This document shows, piece by piece, positions 1 to 6,108 of a stretch of 10,424 nucleotides of DNA. The position numbers and the translations under genes were made by a program. The stretch is taken from contig JAFNAH010000013.1 in NCBI GenBank assembly GCA_017860075.1, positions 1 through 10,424 on the forward strand, in the 5' to 3' direction. The DNA is from Acidobacteriota bacterium (GTDB taxonomy: Bacteria > Acidobacteriota > UBA6911). The notes beneath the pieces were generated by a model. That model was given only the letters and a program-made list of their open reading frames with translations, was not told the DNA's origin and ran no database searches. How positions within the stretch are numbered: position 1 is the stretch's first letter; every line of letters begins with the position of its first letter.

Positions 1-61
1 GCCATGGCTCGGATGCGCTGCTTTGGCTTGCCTCGCGCGGCGGGGCGATGCAAGGCCGTCC

Positions 62-195
62 CGATATCGGGGTCCGAATCGGCCTCGGTATCGTTATCGT
101 TGGAGAACCAACTCAAGCCCCAAGTCCGTCGGCTGACCATGATTCCGAAAGCCCGATACCGATTGCGACGCAGATTCCGACGCCGATACCGAGGA
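62..195. repeat. Inverted pair of 6-bp-period CGATNN repeat tracts
   Basis: In the left arm, TCG or a one-base variant recurs exactly every six bases (67, 73, 79, 85, 91, 97). In the right arm, CGA or a one-base variant recurs every six bases (154, 160, 166, 172, 178, 184, 190). The arms are in opposite orientation, so the reverse complement of the left arm resembles the right arm, for example CGATACCGA in both. About 40-50 bases of non-repeated sequence lie between them. If transcribed the arms could pair imperfectly. The tract lies just downstream of lon, whose stop is at 264, and could affect the 3' end of that transcript. Translation of these bases gives alternating Ile-Pro or Gly-Ile dipeptides, a by-product of the 6-bp period rather than a protein domain. 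Nothing else convincing was seen in 1-263. The periodicity is directly visible; any function is inferred. Confidence 0.6.
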
Positions 196-263
196 TGCCT
201 CGCTGCTGGCCGGGTCTCAATGAGGAAGACTCTACGGACGGCCCCGGCATGATCTTGACCAGG

Positions 264-2642
264 CTACTCGAGCGCGTGCCTGAGCACCTCCGTCATCCTG
301 TCAACCAGAATGAGCTTGAGATCGCGGCGCAACTCCTTCGGGATTTCCTCCAGATCCTTCTCGTTCTGACGCGGCAGCATTACGGTCCGTATGCGACCGC
401 GGTGAGCTGCGAGAACCTTCTCCTTGACTCCGCCGATCGGTAATACGTCTCCGCGCAATGTGATTTCGCCGGTCATCGCGATTTCGCGCCGAACCCGGCG
501 TCCGGTGCAGGCGGAGAGCAGCGCGACGGCCAGGGTGATGCCGGCAGACGGACCATCTTTGGGGATGGCACCTTCGGGAATGTGGATGTGAAAGTCGTGG
601 GAGGTAAAGTAGTCCTCGCTGATCTTGTACTCGGAGGCGCGGGCGCGGGCAAAGCTCAGCGCGGCCTGGGCCGACTCCTTCATCACATTTCCCATCTGGC
701 CGGTCAGAATCAGGTTCCCTTTCCCCGCCATAGCCTGGGCTTCTACAAACAGGATCTCGCCGCCCACAGGGGTCCACGCCAGGCCGGTTGCGATACCGAC
801 CTGGCTCCTGAGGAGGCGTTCCTCGGGCATTTTCGAGGGAGCGCCGAGAAATCGCGCGAGGTTTTTCTGCGTGATGATGACGCGGCGAGTCCTGCCTGTT
901 GCATGCCTGACGGCAACCTTGCGGCAGATGCTCCCGATTTCTCTTTCGAGATTCCTGAGACCCGCCTCCCTGGTGTAGCCGCGAATCATGGCCCGCAGCG
1001 CCGGGACGGACAGCTTCAGGTCCTTCGCTTTCAGGCCCTGCGCCTCCACCTGTCGTGGAATGAGGTGCCGTCGTGCAATCTGCAGCTTCTCCTGTTCGGT
1101 GTAGCCGGACAGCCGGAGTACTTCCATACGGTCGAGGAATGCAGGCTGAATGGTGTCCAGTATGTTCGCTGTGGTAATGAAGAGCACATGCGACAAGTCG
1201 AAAGCCACACCGAGGTAGTTGTCCCTGAAGGTGCTGTTTTGCTCGGGATCGAGGACCTCGAGCAGCGCCGATGACGGGTCGCCGCGGAAGTCCGCCCCGA
1301 TTTTGTCGACCTCATCCATCATGAAGACCGGGTTGTTGGATCCGGCCTGGTGAATCTCCTGGACGATCCTGCCCGGCATGGCGCCGACATAGGTACGCCG
1401 GTGCCCCCGGATTTCAGCTTCGTCATGAACTCCGCCCAGGCTCAAGCGGACAAAACGCCGTCCCAGCGCGCGCGCAATGGACTTGCCGAGTGAGGTCTTA
1501 CCTGTTCCCGGCGGCCCCACGAAGCAGAGAATCGGGCCCTTGCTGTCCTTCTTGAGCTTGCGGACCGCGAGGTGCTCGAGGATGCGCTCCTTTATCTTCT
1601 CCAGCCCGTAGTGATCCTCGTTGAGTATTCTCTCGGCCTTGTAAAGGTTCAGGTTGTCCTCGGTCTGGAAGCTCCATGGCAGGCCTGCCATCCAGTCAAG
1701 GTAGGTCCGTACGATGGAGGTCTCCGCCGCCTCCGGGTGCAGTCGTTCGAGGCGACGGAGCTGGCGATCAAACTCCTCGCGCGCCTCCTTGGGCATCTTC
1801 ACTTCGTCTGCCCGGGCCGCATACCGCCGGACGTCCTCCTGGAGTTCGTTGCCCTCACCCAATTCGCTCTGGATGGCCTTCAGCTGCTGGCGGAGGAAGT
1901 ACTCCCGCTGGCCCTTGTCCATCTCATCCTTTGCCTGGCTACTGATCTGCTGCTGGACCGTGAGCAGTTCAATCTCGCGCGTCAGCAATTCGTGGATACG
2001 CCTCAAACGCTTCCAGGGATCCAGAATCGAGAGTATCTCCTGGGCCTCTTCCACCTTCAGCGAGAGGTTCGACGCGGCCAGGTCGGCCAGCCTGCCGGGA
2101 TCCTCGAGGTTGGAAGCGATCACCATGACCTCCTGGGGGATGTTCCTGCCGAGCGAGGTCGCCTTCTCCAACGCCGCGTTTACGTTCCTTCGGAGAGCCT
2201 CCGGCTCCAGGCCCGGCGCCTCGGTCTTCGTCTCCTCCACGACTTCGATGCTGGCCTGAATGAAATTCTGCCCGGTCTCCCATTTGCGGACGTGGGCTCT
2301 CGATATTCCCTGCGCCAGGACACGCACCTTCTGGTCCGGCATTTTGAGCATGCGTATAACTACCCCTACGGTACCGATGTCGTACAAGTCCTTGGGAGTT
2401 GGATTATCGACATCGGATTGCCGTTGGGTAACGAGCAGAATCATCCGGTTGCGCGACAAGGCAAAATCGACCGCGCTGATCGCGCCCTCGTTGGAGACCA
2501 GCAGTGGAACGATCATGAAGGGGAACGTGACCATGCCGCTCAAGGGCACAACCGGGAGGGTATCCGGGATTTCGAGCCGCTCCTCCTGCCCGCCGTGTTG
2601 CTCGTGCTTGACCGCGTCCTCGCTCGCGTCCGACGTCGTCAT
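264..2642 (-). CDS. lon: ATP-dependent endopeptidase Lon (LonA type)
   Basis: This 792-residue protein has the normal LonA length and domain order, so it should act as a cytoplasmic hexameric AAA+ serine protease that degrades misfolded and regulatory proteins. The N-terminal substrate-binding domain starts near residue 24 ([15 protein letters not shown]). A coiled-coil region covers roughly 190-310, including the typical [17 protein letters not shown] stretch. The AAA+ module has Walker A GPPGTGKT at 376-383 (Lys382) and Walker B MMDEVDK with Asp443-Glu444. The C-terminal protease domain has the catalytic serine in PKDGPSAG (Ser699) and the partner lysine 43 residues on, in GGVKEK (Lys742), the same spacing as in E. 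coli Lon (679/722). All catalytic residues are intact. The ATG at 2642 follows an AAAGGA-like ribosome site about 12 bases upstream. It is the last gene of an nrdR-hsp20-lon operon, 52 bases after the hsp20 stop. No heat-shock promoter was recognised directly in front of it. Confidence 0.98.
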   Translation of the reverse strand: MTTSDASEDAVKHEQHGGQEERLEIPDTLPVVPLSGMVTFPFMIVPLLVSNEGAISAVDFALSRNRMILLVTQRQSDVDNPTPKDLYDIGTVGVVIRMLKMPDQKVRVLAQGISRAHVRKWETGQNFIQASIEVVEETKTEAPGLEPEALRRNVNAALEKATSLGRNIPQEVMVIASNLEDPGRLADLAASNLSLKVEEAQEILSILDPWKRLRRIHELLTREIELLTVQQQISSQAKDEMDKGQREYFLRQQLKAIQSELGEGNELQEDVRRYAARADEVKMPKEAREEFDRQLRRLERLHPEAAETSIVRTYLDWMAGLPWSFQTEDNLNLYKAERILNEDHYGLEKIKERILEHLAVRKLKKDSKGPILCFVGPPGTGKTSLGKSIARALGRRFVRLSLGGVHDEAEIRGHRRTYVGAMPGRIVQEIHQAGSNNPVFMMDEVDKIGADFRGDPSSALLEVLDPEQNSTFRDNYLGVAFDLSHVLFITTANILDTIQPAFLDRMEVLRLSGYTEQEKLQIARRHLIPRQVEAQGLKAKDLKLSVPALRAMIRGYTREAGLRNLEREIGSICRKVAVRHATGRTRRVIITQKNLARFLGAPSKMPEERLLRSQVGIATGLAWTPVGGEILFVEAQAMAGKGNLILTGQMGNVMKESAQAALSFARARASEYKISEDYFTSHDFHIHIPEGAIPKDGPSAGITLAVALLSACTGRRVRREIAMTGEITLRGDVLPIGGVKEKVLAAHRGRIRTVMLPRQNEKDLEEIPKELRRDLKLILVDRMTEVLRHALE

Positions 2643-2694
2643 GAGTGTTCAGCGTCCTTTCAGCTAGAGACGATTGAAGTTCAGGGCCGGAGTT

Positions 2695-3141
2695 TCATCT
2701 CTTCTTGCGCACAATCGGGATTTCCAAAACCCGACCTCGGCGGTCTACCAGCTTTGGCAGCTCGACGATCAAGACCCCGTTATCGAGTTGCCCGGTAGCC
2801 CGGCGCGCATCGACAACACTTTCGAGATTGATTTCTCGAAGGAACTTCCCGTAGCGCCTCTCGAGACAGTAGTAACACAGAAGCTTCTGCGAAATGTTCG
2901 GTTCGCGTTTGACACCGGACACCCTTACCACCGAGTCCTGGATGGTGAGTGAGATGTCCTCCAGGTCGACTCCGGGCAGTTCTACACGGATGGTATAGAG
3001 TTCGTTGGCTTCGCACAGGTCGACGTTCGGAAGCCAGGTGCCGAGCGTCAGGCTGTCAAGGAACGCTTCCGCTTCCATCAGAAGCTGTGCGGGATTGTTG
3101 AGGCTCGCTTGATGCGTTAGATTCTTTCTAGGTTTCGCCAT
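2695..3141 (-). CDS. Small heat-shock protein, Hsp20/alpha-crystallin family
   Basis: The 148-residue product is a predicted ATP-independent holdase chaperone of the cytoplasm, which binds unfolding proteins and passes them to foldases or proteases. The alpha-crystallin domain spans about 36-130. It starts at the W-x-P-x-V-D strand (36-41), continues through the ELPGVD loop (54-59) and the ERRYGKF strand (94-100), and ends with the family hallmark GVLIVELPK (122-130). The C-terminal tail carries an I-x-I anchor (Ile141-Pro-Ile143) used for oligomer assembly, followed by a basic end. An unusual Cys-Tyr-Tyr-Cys pair sits at 89-92, with another Cys at 43. The chosen ATG at 3141 overlaps the end of nrdR by 14 bases; an in-frame TTG at 3153 would add four residues. 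Neither has a strong ribosome site, which suggests translational coupling to nrdR. Adjacent lon makes a chaperone/protease pairing. The family call is firm, the exact start is not. Confidence 0.95.
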   Translation of the reverse strand: MAKPRKNLTHQASLNNPAQLLMEAEAFLDSLTLGTWLPNVDLCEANELYTIRVELPGVDLEDISLTIQDSVVRVSGVKREPNISQKLLCYYCLERRYGKFLREINLESVVDARRATGQLDNGVLIVELPKLVDRRGRVLEIPIVRKKR

Positions 3142-3595
3142 GCTTCTTTTCAAACAGCTCGTTGATCTCAGTCATAAACTCCGAGACGTCCTCGAATTCC
3201 AGGTACACCGAGGCGAAACGGAGGTATGCCACCTTATCAAGTCGCCTGAGTTCCGACAAAAGTATCCGCCCCACTGCTGAAGACTCGATCTCATGATCCG
3301 GGCTTTCGTGGACCTTCTGCTCTACGAGGTCTACGAGTCGCTCGAGCTGCACCAGGCTGACCGGCCGCTTCTCGCACGCCTTGAACAAGCCATTCAGGAT
3401 CTTGTGCCGATCGAACTTCTCCCGGCCGCCATCCTTCTTGATGACCATGTACGCGATTTCGTCGATTCGCTCATAGCTTGTGAAGCGACGCGCACAGTTC
3501 AAGCATTGCCGTCGGCGGCGGATTGAGTCGCCGTCACGGCTCTCGCGGGAGTCAACGACGCGATCCTTCAGAAACCCACAGTATGGGCATTTCAT
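3128..3595 (-). CDS. nrdR: Transcriptional repressor NrdR
   Basis: NrdR is a nucleotide-sensing repressor of ribonucleotide reductase operons, which reads the ATP/dATP state. The 155-residue product begins with the canonical MKCPYC and has a four-cysteine zinc ribbon (Cys3, Cys6, Cys31, Cys34) with the basic IRRRRQC stretch and RRFTSYE. The ATP-cone follows from about residue 47 (the VIKKDG-REKFDRHKI region) to about 135 and ends at VAYLRFASVYLEF. Length and motifs match the family throughout. The open frame extends further upstream, and an in-frame ATG at 3625 would add ten residues. I prefer 3595 because known NrdR proteins start at MKCP; the spacing of the upstream GGGGAT to either start is poor. 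It is the first gene of the minus-strand operon and overlaps hsp20. No ribonucleotide reductase gene lies in the window, so its targets must be elsewhere. Confidence 0.96.
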   Translation of the reverse strand: MKCPYCGFLKDRVVDSRESRDGDSIRRRRQCLNCARRFTSYERIDEIAYMVIKKDGGREKFDRHKILNGLFKACEKRPVSLVQLERLVDLVEQKVHESPDHEIESSAVGRILLSELRRLDKVAYLRFASVYLEFEDVSEFMTEINELFEKKHGET

Positions 3596-3671
3596 ACGTA
3601 ACGGCTCTATCCCCTGGTCCGACATCCACCGCAAACCGGGCGTCCATGGGCCCAAGTTCGCGGTTTCAAAG

Positions 3672-3700
3672 ATTTTAGCACAACATCCCGGAAAGCTTAA
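3672..3700 (-). promoter_or_regulatory. Possible sigma-70-type promoter for nrdR-hsp20-lon
   Basis: On the minus strand TAAAAT (plus-strand 3672-3677) matches the -10 consensus at five of six bases. It is separated by 17 bases from TTAAGC (3695-3700), which is only a weak -35. Transcription would start near 3664 and give a leader of about 70 bases to the nrdR ATG at 3595. The A+T-rich patch stands out in an otherwise GC-rich intergenic region. This is a candidate from pattern only. No NrdR box was recognised here. Confidence 0.35.
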
Positions 3701-3899
3701 CGACCAGCCGTCAGTCACCCGCCACCGTGGAAGCTGCGGGCGGAAACCTGACGACGCAACGCCCTGCGTGTGCCCCGGCTTTGGCGCCCGGTCGCACCAG
3801 GATCCTTGGCGTAACATGGTGCTGCTTGCGCAATGCCTCCTGCCGTAGCACAATCGATAGCCTGGCAGGGTCGTAACGGCTACGCCAGCGAGCATTTAT

Positions 3900-3925
3900 T
3901 GAACTTTTGCCCCCGCAGTCTCGTT
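3900..3925 (+). promoter_or_regulatory. Candidate ECF-sigma promoter for the sigma/anti-sigma operon
   Basis: TGAAC at 3900-3904 followed by CGTT at 3922-3925, with 17 bases between GAAC and CGTT, fits the general ECF-sigma promoter form (GAAC in the -35, CGT[CT] in the -10). The predicted transcript would start a few bases after 3928 and leave a leader of about 35 bases before the sigma start codon at 3966. ECF operons are commonly autoregulated from such a site directly upstream, so position and motif agree. The sequence match is seen; recognition by the sigma factor encoded next to it is inference. Confidence 0.5.
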
Positions 3926-3965
3926 TGGCTGGAGTGGAAGCGGGGTTCGGGGCGAGGAGCAGCGG

Positions 3966-4544
3966 GTGCTCTCGAGCGATGAAAAACTTGTAGAGCGCTG
4001 CATCCAGGGAGACGACACCGCCTGGGAGCAGATTGTAACCTCTTACACAAGGAGGATCTACAATCTGGGCTATCGCTACACGAACCGCAGGGATGAGGCA
4101 GAGGACCTGACCCAGGAGATTCTCATCAGGGTCTATCAGAACCTCAAGAGCTTCCGGGCAGACGCGGGGACTTTTCAGAACTGGATACTGAAGGTTGGGC
4201 GGAACTTGATCATAGATCATTACAGACAGACAAGGCGATTCCAGCAGGCCGCAGGCACGGAGGAGCTCGAGACCATGAACCTGAAGGATGAAAAGGTTCC
4301 AAGTCCCGAGCGCACCGTGGAGCGGGACGAAGCCGCGCGATTCCTCCGGGAAGGGCTCGAGGCCCTGTCGCCGGAACTGAAGGAGGCCATCATCCTGAGG
4401 GACATCGAAGGCATGGCTTACCTCGAAATCGCCGGACTTCTGGGAATCCCGGAAGGGACTGTGAAGAGCCGCATCAACCGGGGACGACTCGAGCTGGCCA
4501 AGCTCCTGTCCAAGCGGAGGGCGCAGTTGGGATGGCAGATGTAG
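3966..4544 (+). CDS. RNA polymerase ECF-family sigma factor (sigma-E/RpoE-like)
   Basis: The 192-residue product has the two-domain ECF architecture that redirects RNA polymerase to stress promoters. Sigma region 2 covers about residues 20-90, with the DEAEDLTQEILIRVYQNL helix at 43-60 and TFQNWILKVGRNLIIDHYR at 69-87. A charged linker (about 88-125) leads to region 4 (about 130-182). This contains LSPELKEAIILRDIEG and the helix-turn-helix with EIAGLLGIPEGTVKSRINRG ending near 173, which contacts the -35 element. No extra C-terminal domain is present. The GTG at 3966 is chosen because GAGGAG (3954-3959) sits six bases upstream and the next in-frame Met is too far in. It is followed nine bases after its stop by the anti-sigma gene, a standard paired arrangement, and is preceded by an ECF-type promoter match, suggesting autoregulation. 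Confidence 0.95.
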   Translation: MLSSDEKLVERCIQGDDTAWEQIVTSYTRRIYNLGYRYTNRRDEAEDLTQEILIRVYQNLKSFRADAGTFQNWILKVGRNLIIDHYRQTRRFQQAAGTEELETMNLKDEKVPSPERTVERDEAARFLREGLEALSPELKEAIILRDIEGMAYLEIAGLLGIPEGTVKSRINRGRLELAKLLSKRRAQLGWQM

Positions 4545-4553
4545 GGGGTAGTG

Positions 4554-5183
4554 ATGAAATGCCCGCAATTTGAAGAGCGCCTGAGCGAGTACATGGACCG
4601 CACCCTGCCGGCCTCTGAAATGGGCCAGGTGGCAGAACACCTGCACGAGTGCGCTAACTGCTCGGCGCTGCTCGAGGAAATGCGATCCATCCTGCTCAGG
4701 TGCAGAAGTTTTCCAAGCTACGAGCCGGAGATCGCCCTGATAGAGAGAGTCCTGCTCAGGACCACAGGGCGTCCGAGGACCCGCACCTTCAGGGAGTTGC
4801 TGGACCAGTATTTCCTGCGTCCTCTCCTGACGCCTCGCTTCGCTGCCGGCGCCGTCCTGACACTGATGTTTATCGGGCTCACGTTCGGCCTCTTCCGTGA
4901 CCGGATCTCCTCGGCCACGGCTCTCCTGTCTCCCAGGGAACTTTTCAGCCAGATGGATCGCGGCGCCCAGGCTCTTTACAGCAGAGGCCTCAAGGTTTAC
5001 GACAAGAAGAACGAGTGGCAGGCTCAATTCACGTTCATCAAAAACAACATGCTCAACAGGCTCGGATTGATGATCGACCAGCTGGATGTGCCTGTGGAGG
5101 GCAAAAAGAAGTCGGGGGAACCCCGGCAACAGCAGGAAAAGAATCCCAGCGGAAAGAGTAGTCTGCTGCTGTTGCCGACATGA
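4554..5183 (+). CDS. Membrane-anchored zinc-finger anti-sigma factor (zf-HC2/ZAS type)
   Basis: The 209-residue product should bind and hold the sigma factor encoded just upstream. Its N-terminus has the anti-sigma zinc signature Cys3 ... His29-x3-Cys33-x2-Cys36. A basic cytoplasmic linker follows, then one hydrophobic helix at about 96-114 (FAAGAVLTLMFIGLTFGLF). The remaining ~95 residues would lie outside the membrane as the sensory part. This part is charged and ends in a Gln/Lys-rich tail without a recognised fold. The ATG at 4554 is preferred over the GTG at 4551 because the GGGGG of the ribosome site (4544-4548, overlapping the sigma stop) is five bases from the ATG. The overlap of stop codon and ribosome site suggests translational coupling to the sigma gene. 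The signal that triggers release, and any protease that cuts it, are not shown by the sequence. Confidence 0.88.
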   Translation: MKCPQFEERLSEYMDRTLPASEMGQVAEHLHECANCSALLEEMRSILLRCRSFPSYEPEIALIERVLLRTTGRPRTRTFRELLDQYFLRPLLTPRFAAGAVLTLMFIGLTFGLFRDRISSATALLSPRELFSQMDRGAQALYSRGLKVYDKKNEWQAQFTFIKNNMLNRLGLMIDQLDVPVEGKKKSGEPRQQQEKNPSGKSSLLLLPT

Positions 5184-5232
5184 GCTGAGCTGGGGAGATA
5201 CAGGAACCGGACAACTAGGGGAGAGAGGCATT

Positions 5233-5868
5233 ATGAAATGTTCATATCATGCAACCGCCGAGGCTCAGGATTTCTGCAGCGCCTGCAACAAACCCCTGTG
5301 CACCGAGTGTTCCCACCAGATCAAAGGGAAATACTACTGCCAGGACTGCCTTGTGCAGGGAGCAGAGTGGGCGGCAGCGGTCAAGGACCTGCGGATCCCT
5401 GCTGATTCACCCAAACGGGCCGCCGTCTGTTCCCTGATCCCCGGCATGGGAGCTGTCTATAACAACGAGTATCTGAAGGCTCTCACCTACTTCGCGGTTT
5501 TTGCGGCCCTGGTCATCATGTCAGACAACATCCACGGCATTTTCGGATTTGCGGCTTTCGCCTTCATCGTGTTCACGATGTTTGACTCCTACCGGACTGC
5601 GGAGGCAAGAGCACGCGCCCGGCTCGAAACCGGGACGGTCCCGGAAAGGTCGGCCATGGACAGGACTCCGTTTGCCTGGGGCATATTCCTTGTCCTCCTG
5701 GGGGTCCTTTTCCTTCTGCAGAACATCATTCCGTACCACTTCCTGAACAGGATGTGGCCTGCAGTGTTCATCCTGCTCGGTGCCTACCTTGTCTGGCGTT
5801 CGGTGAATGACCGCGCACAGTCAGCGGCTTCTTCGGTCCGCAAGGCGGCCGATGGCAACCAGGTTTAG
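5233..5868 (+). CDS. B-box-like zinc-finger membrane protein with LiaI/LiaF-type C-terminal hairpin
   Basis: This 211-residue protein is of unknown function. Residues 1-40 form a compact metal-binding module with paired ligands Cys3-x2-His6, Cys15-x2-Cys18, Cys23-x2-Cys26 and Cys36-x2-Cys39, which resembles a B-box zinc finger. Residues 63-118 contain two hydrophobic segments around an IPGMGAVYNNEYLKAL stretch, like the PG-x-G-x-x-YN motif of TM2-type membrane domains. After a charged loop, residues 146-188 form a second hairpin with LLGVLFLLQN and RMWPAVFILLGAYLVW, close in pattern to the LiaI/LiaF membrane region of the next two genes. There is no signal peptide, so the zinc module is probably cytoplasmic. 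The frame is open much further upstream, but the ATG at 5233 has AGGGGA and AGAGG sites before it and opens directly on the zinc motif. It lies 49 bases after the anti-sigma gene and 12 before the next gene. Confidence 0.8.
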   Translation: MKCSYHATAEAQDFCSACNKPLCTECSHQIKGKYYCQDCLVQGAEWAAAVKDLRIPADSPKRAAVCSLIPGMGAVYNNEYLKALTYFAVFAALVIMSDNIHGIFGFAAFAFIVFTMFDSYRTAEARARARLETGTVPERSAMDRTPFAWGIFLVLLGVLFLLQNIIPYHFLNRMWPAVFILLGAYLVWRSVNDRAQSAASSVRKAADGNQV

Positions 5869-5880
5869 GAGGAATCCCAA

Positions 5881-6102
5881 ATGACGTCAACGGTGCGCCG
5901 CGGGACACTTACGGCAGGGCTGGTGCTGATCGCAATCGGAGTCGTGTTCTTCCTCGAGATCTGGTACGAGGGATTTTCGATCTGGCACCTGGTCGGCCGC
6001 TACTGGCCCGTCATACTGATACTCGTGGGCCTGAATAAGCTTTATGGATACTTCGCCTGGCAGGAGGCTCTACCTGCGCCGGAAGTCAGGCCAAAGGAGT
6101 AG
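5881..6102 (+). CDS. Small LiaI-like two-helix membrane protein (DUF5668-type)
   Basis: The 73-residue product consists almost wholly of one membrane hairpin. The first helix is about 10-27 (LTAGLVLIAIGVVFFLEI). A short aromatic loop (WYEGFSIWHL) follows, and then RYWPVILILVGLNKLYGY as the second helix from about 41. The RYWP-[IV]-x-L-I-L-x-G-L pattern is the hallmark of the LiaI/LiaF membrane region and recurs in both neighbouring genes. The short C-terminal tail is Pro/Glu-rich. A strong AGGAGG ribosome site overlaps the previous stop codon, and the next gene begins six bases after its own stop, so it is clearly part of the operon. LiaI-type proteins in Firmicutes act as membrane anchors for stress proteins. 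That role here is only an analogy. Confidence 0.82.
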   Translation: MTSTVRRGTLTAGLVLIAIGVVFFLEIWYEGFSIWHLVGRYWPVILILVGLNKLYGYFAWQEALPAPEVRPKE

Positions 6103-6108
6103 GCATCC

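Noticed and set aside
4..443. Open frames of 82 and 131 codons on the plus strand near the left edge
   Set aside because: They run across the 6-bp repeat, giving alternating Ile/Pro/Gly dipeptides, and one continues into antisense lon. They have no ribosome site or family resemblance.
1572..2798. 408-codon open frame on the plus strand
   Set aside because: It is antisense to lon, which is intact with all catalytic residues.
3596..3895. N-terminal extension of NrdR up to 3895
   Set aside because: The frame is open, but the extension is unlike any NrdR, and the protein family begins at MKCPYC encoded from 3595.
3711..5231. 506-codon open frame on the minus strand
   Set aside because: It lies opposite the sigma and anti-sigma genes, which have clear families and ribosome sites. 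Its own translation is low-complexity with no domain, typical of an antisense frame in GC-rich DNA.
5086..5232. N-terminal extension of the zinc-finger membrane protein
   Set aside because: It would overlap about 100 bases of the anti-sigma gene and add residues without family pattern. The ATG at 5233 has ribosome sites and opens on the zinc motif.
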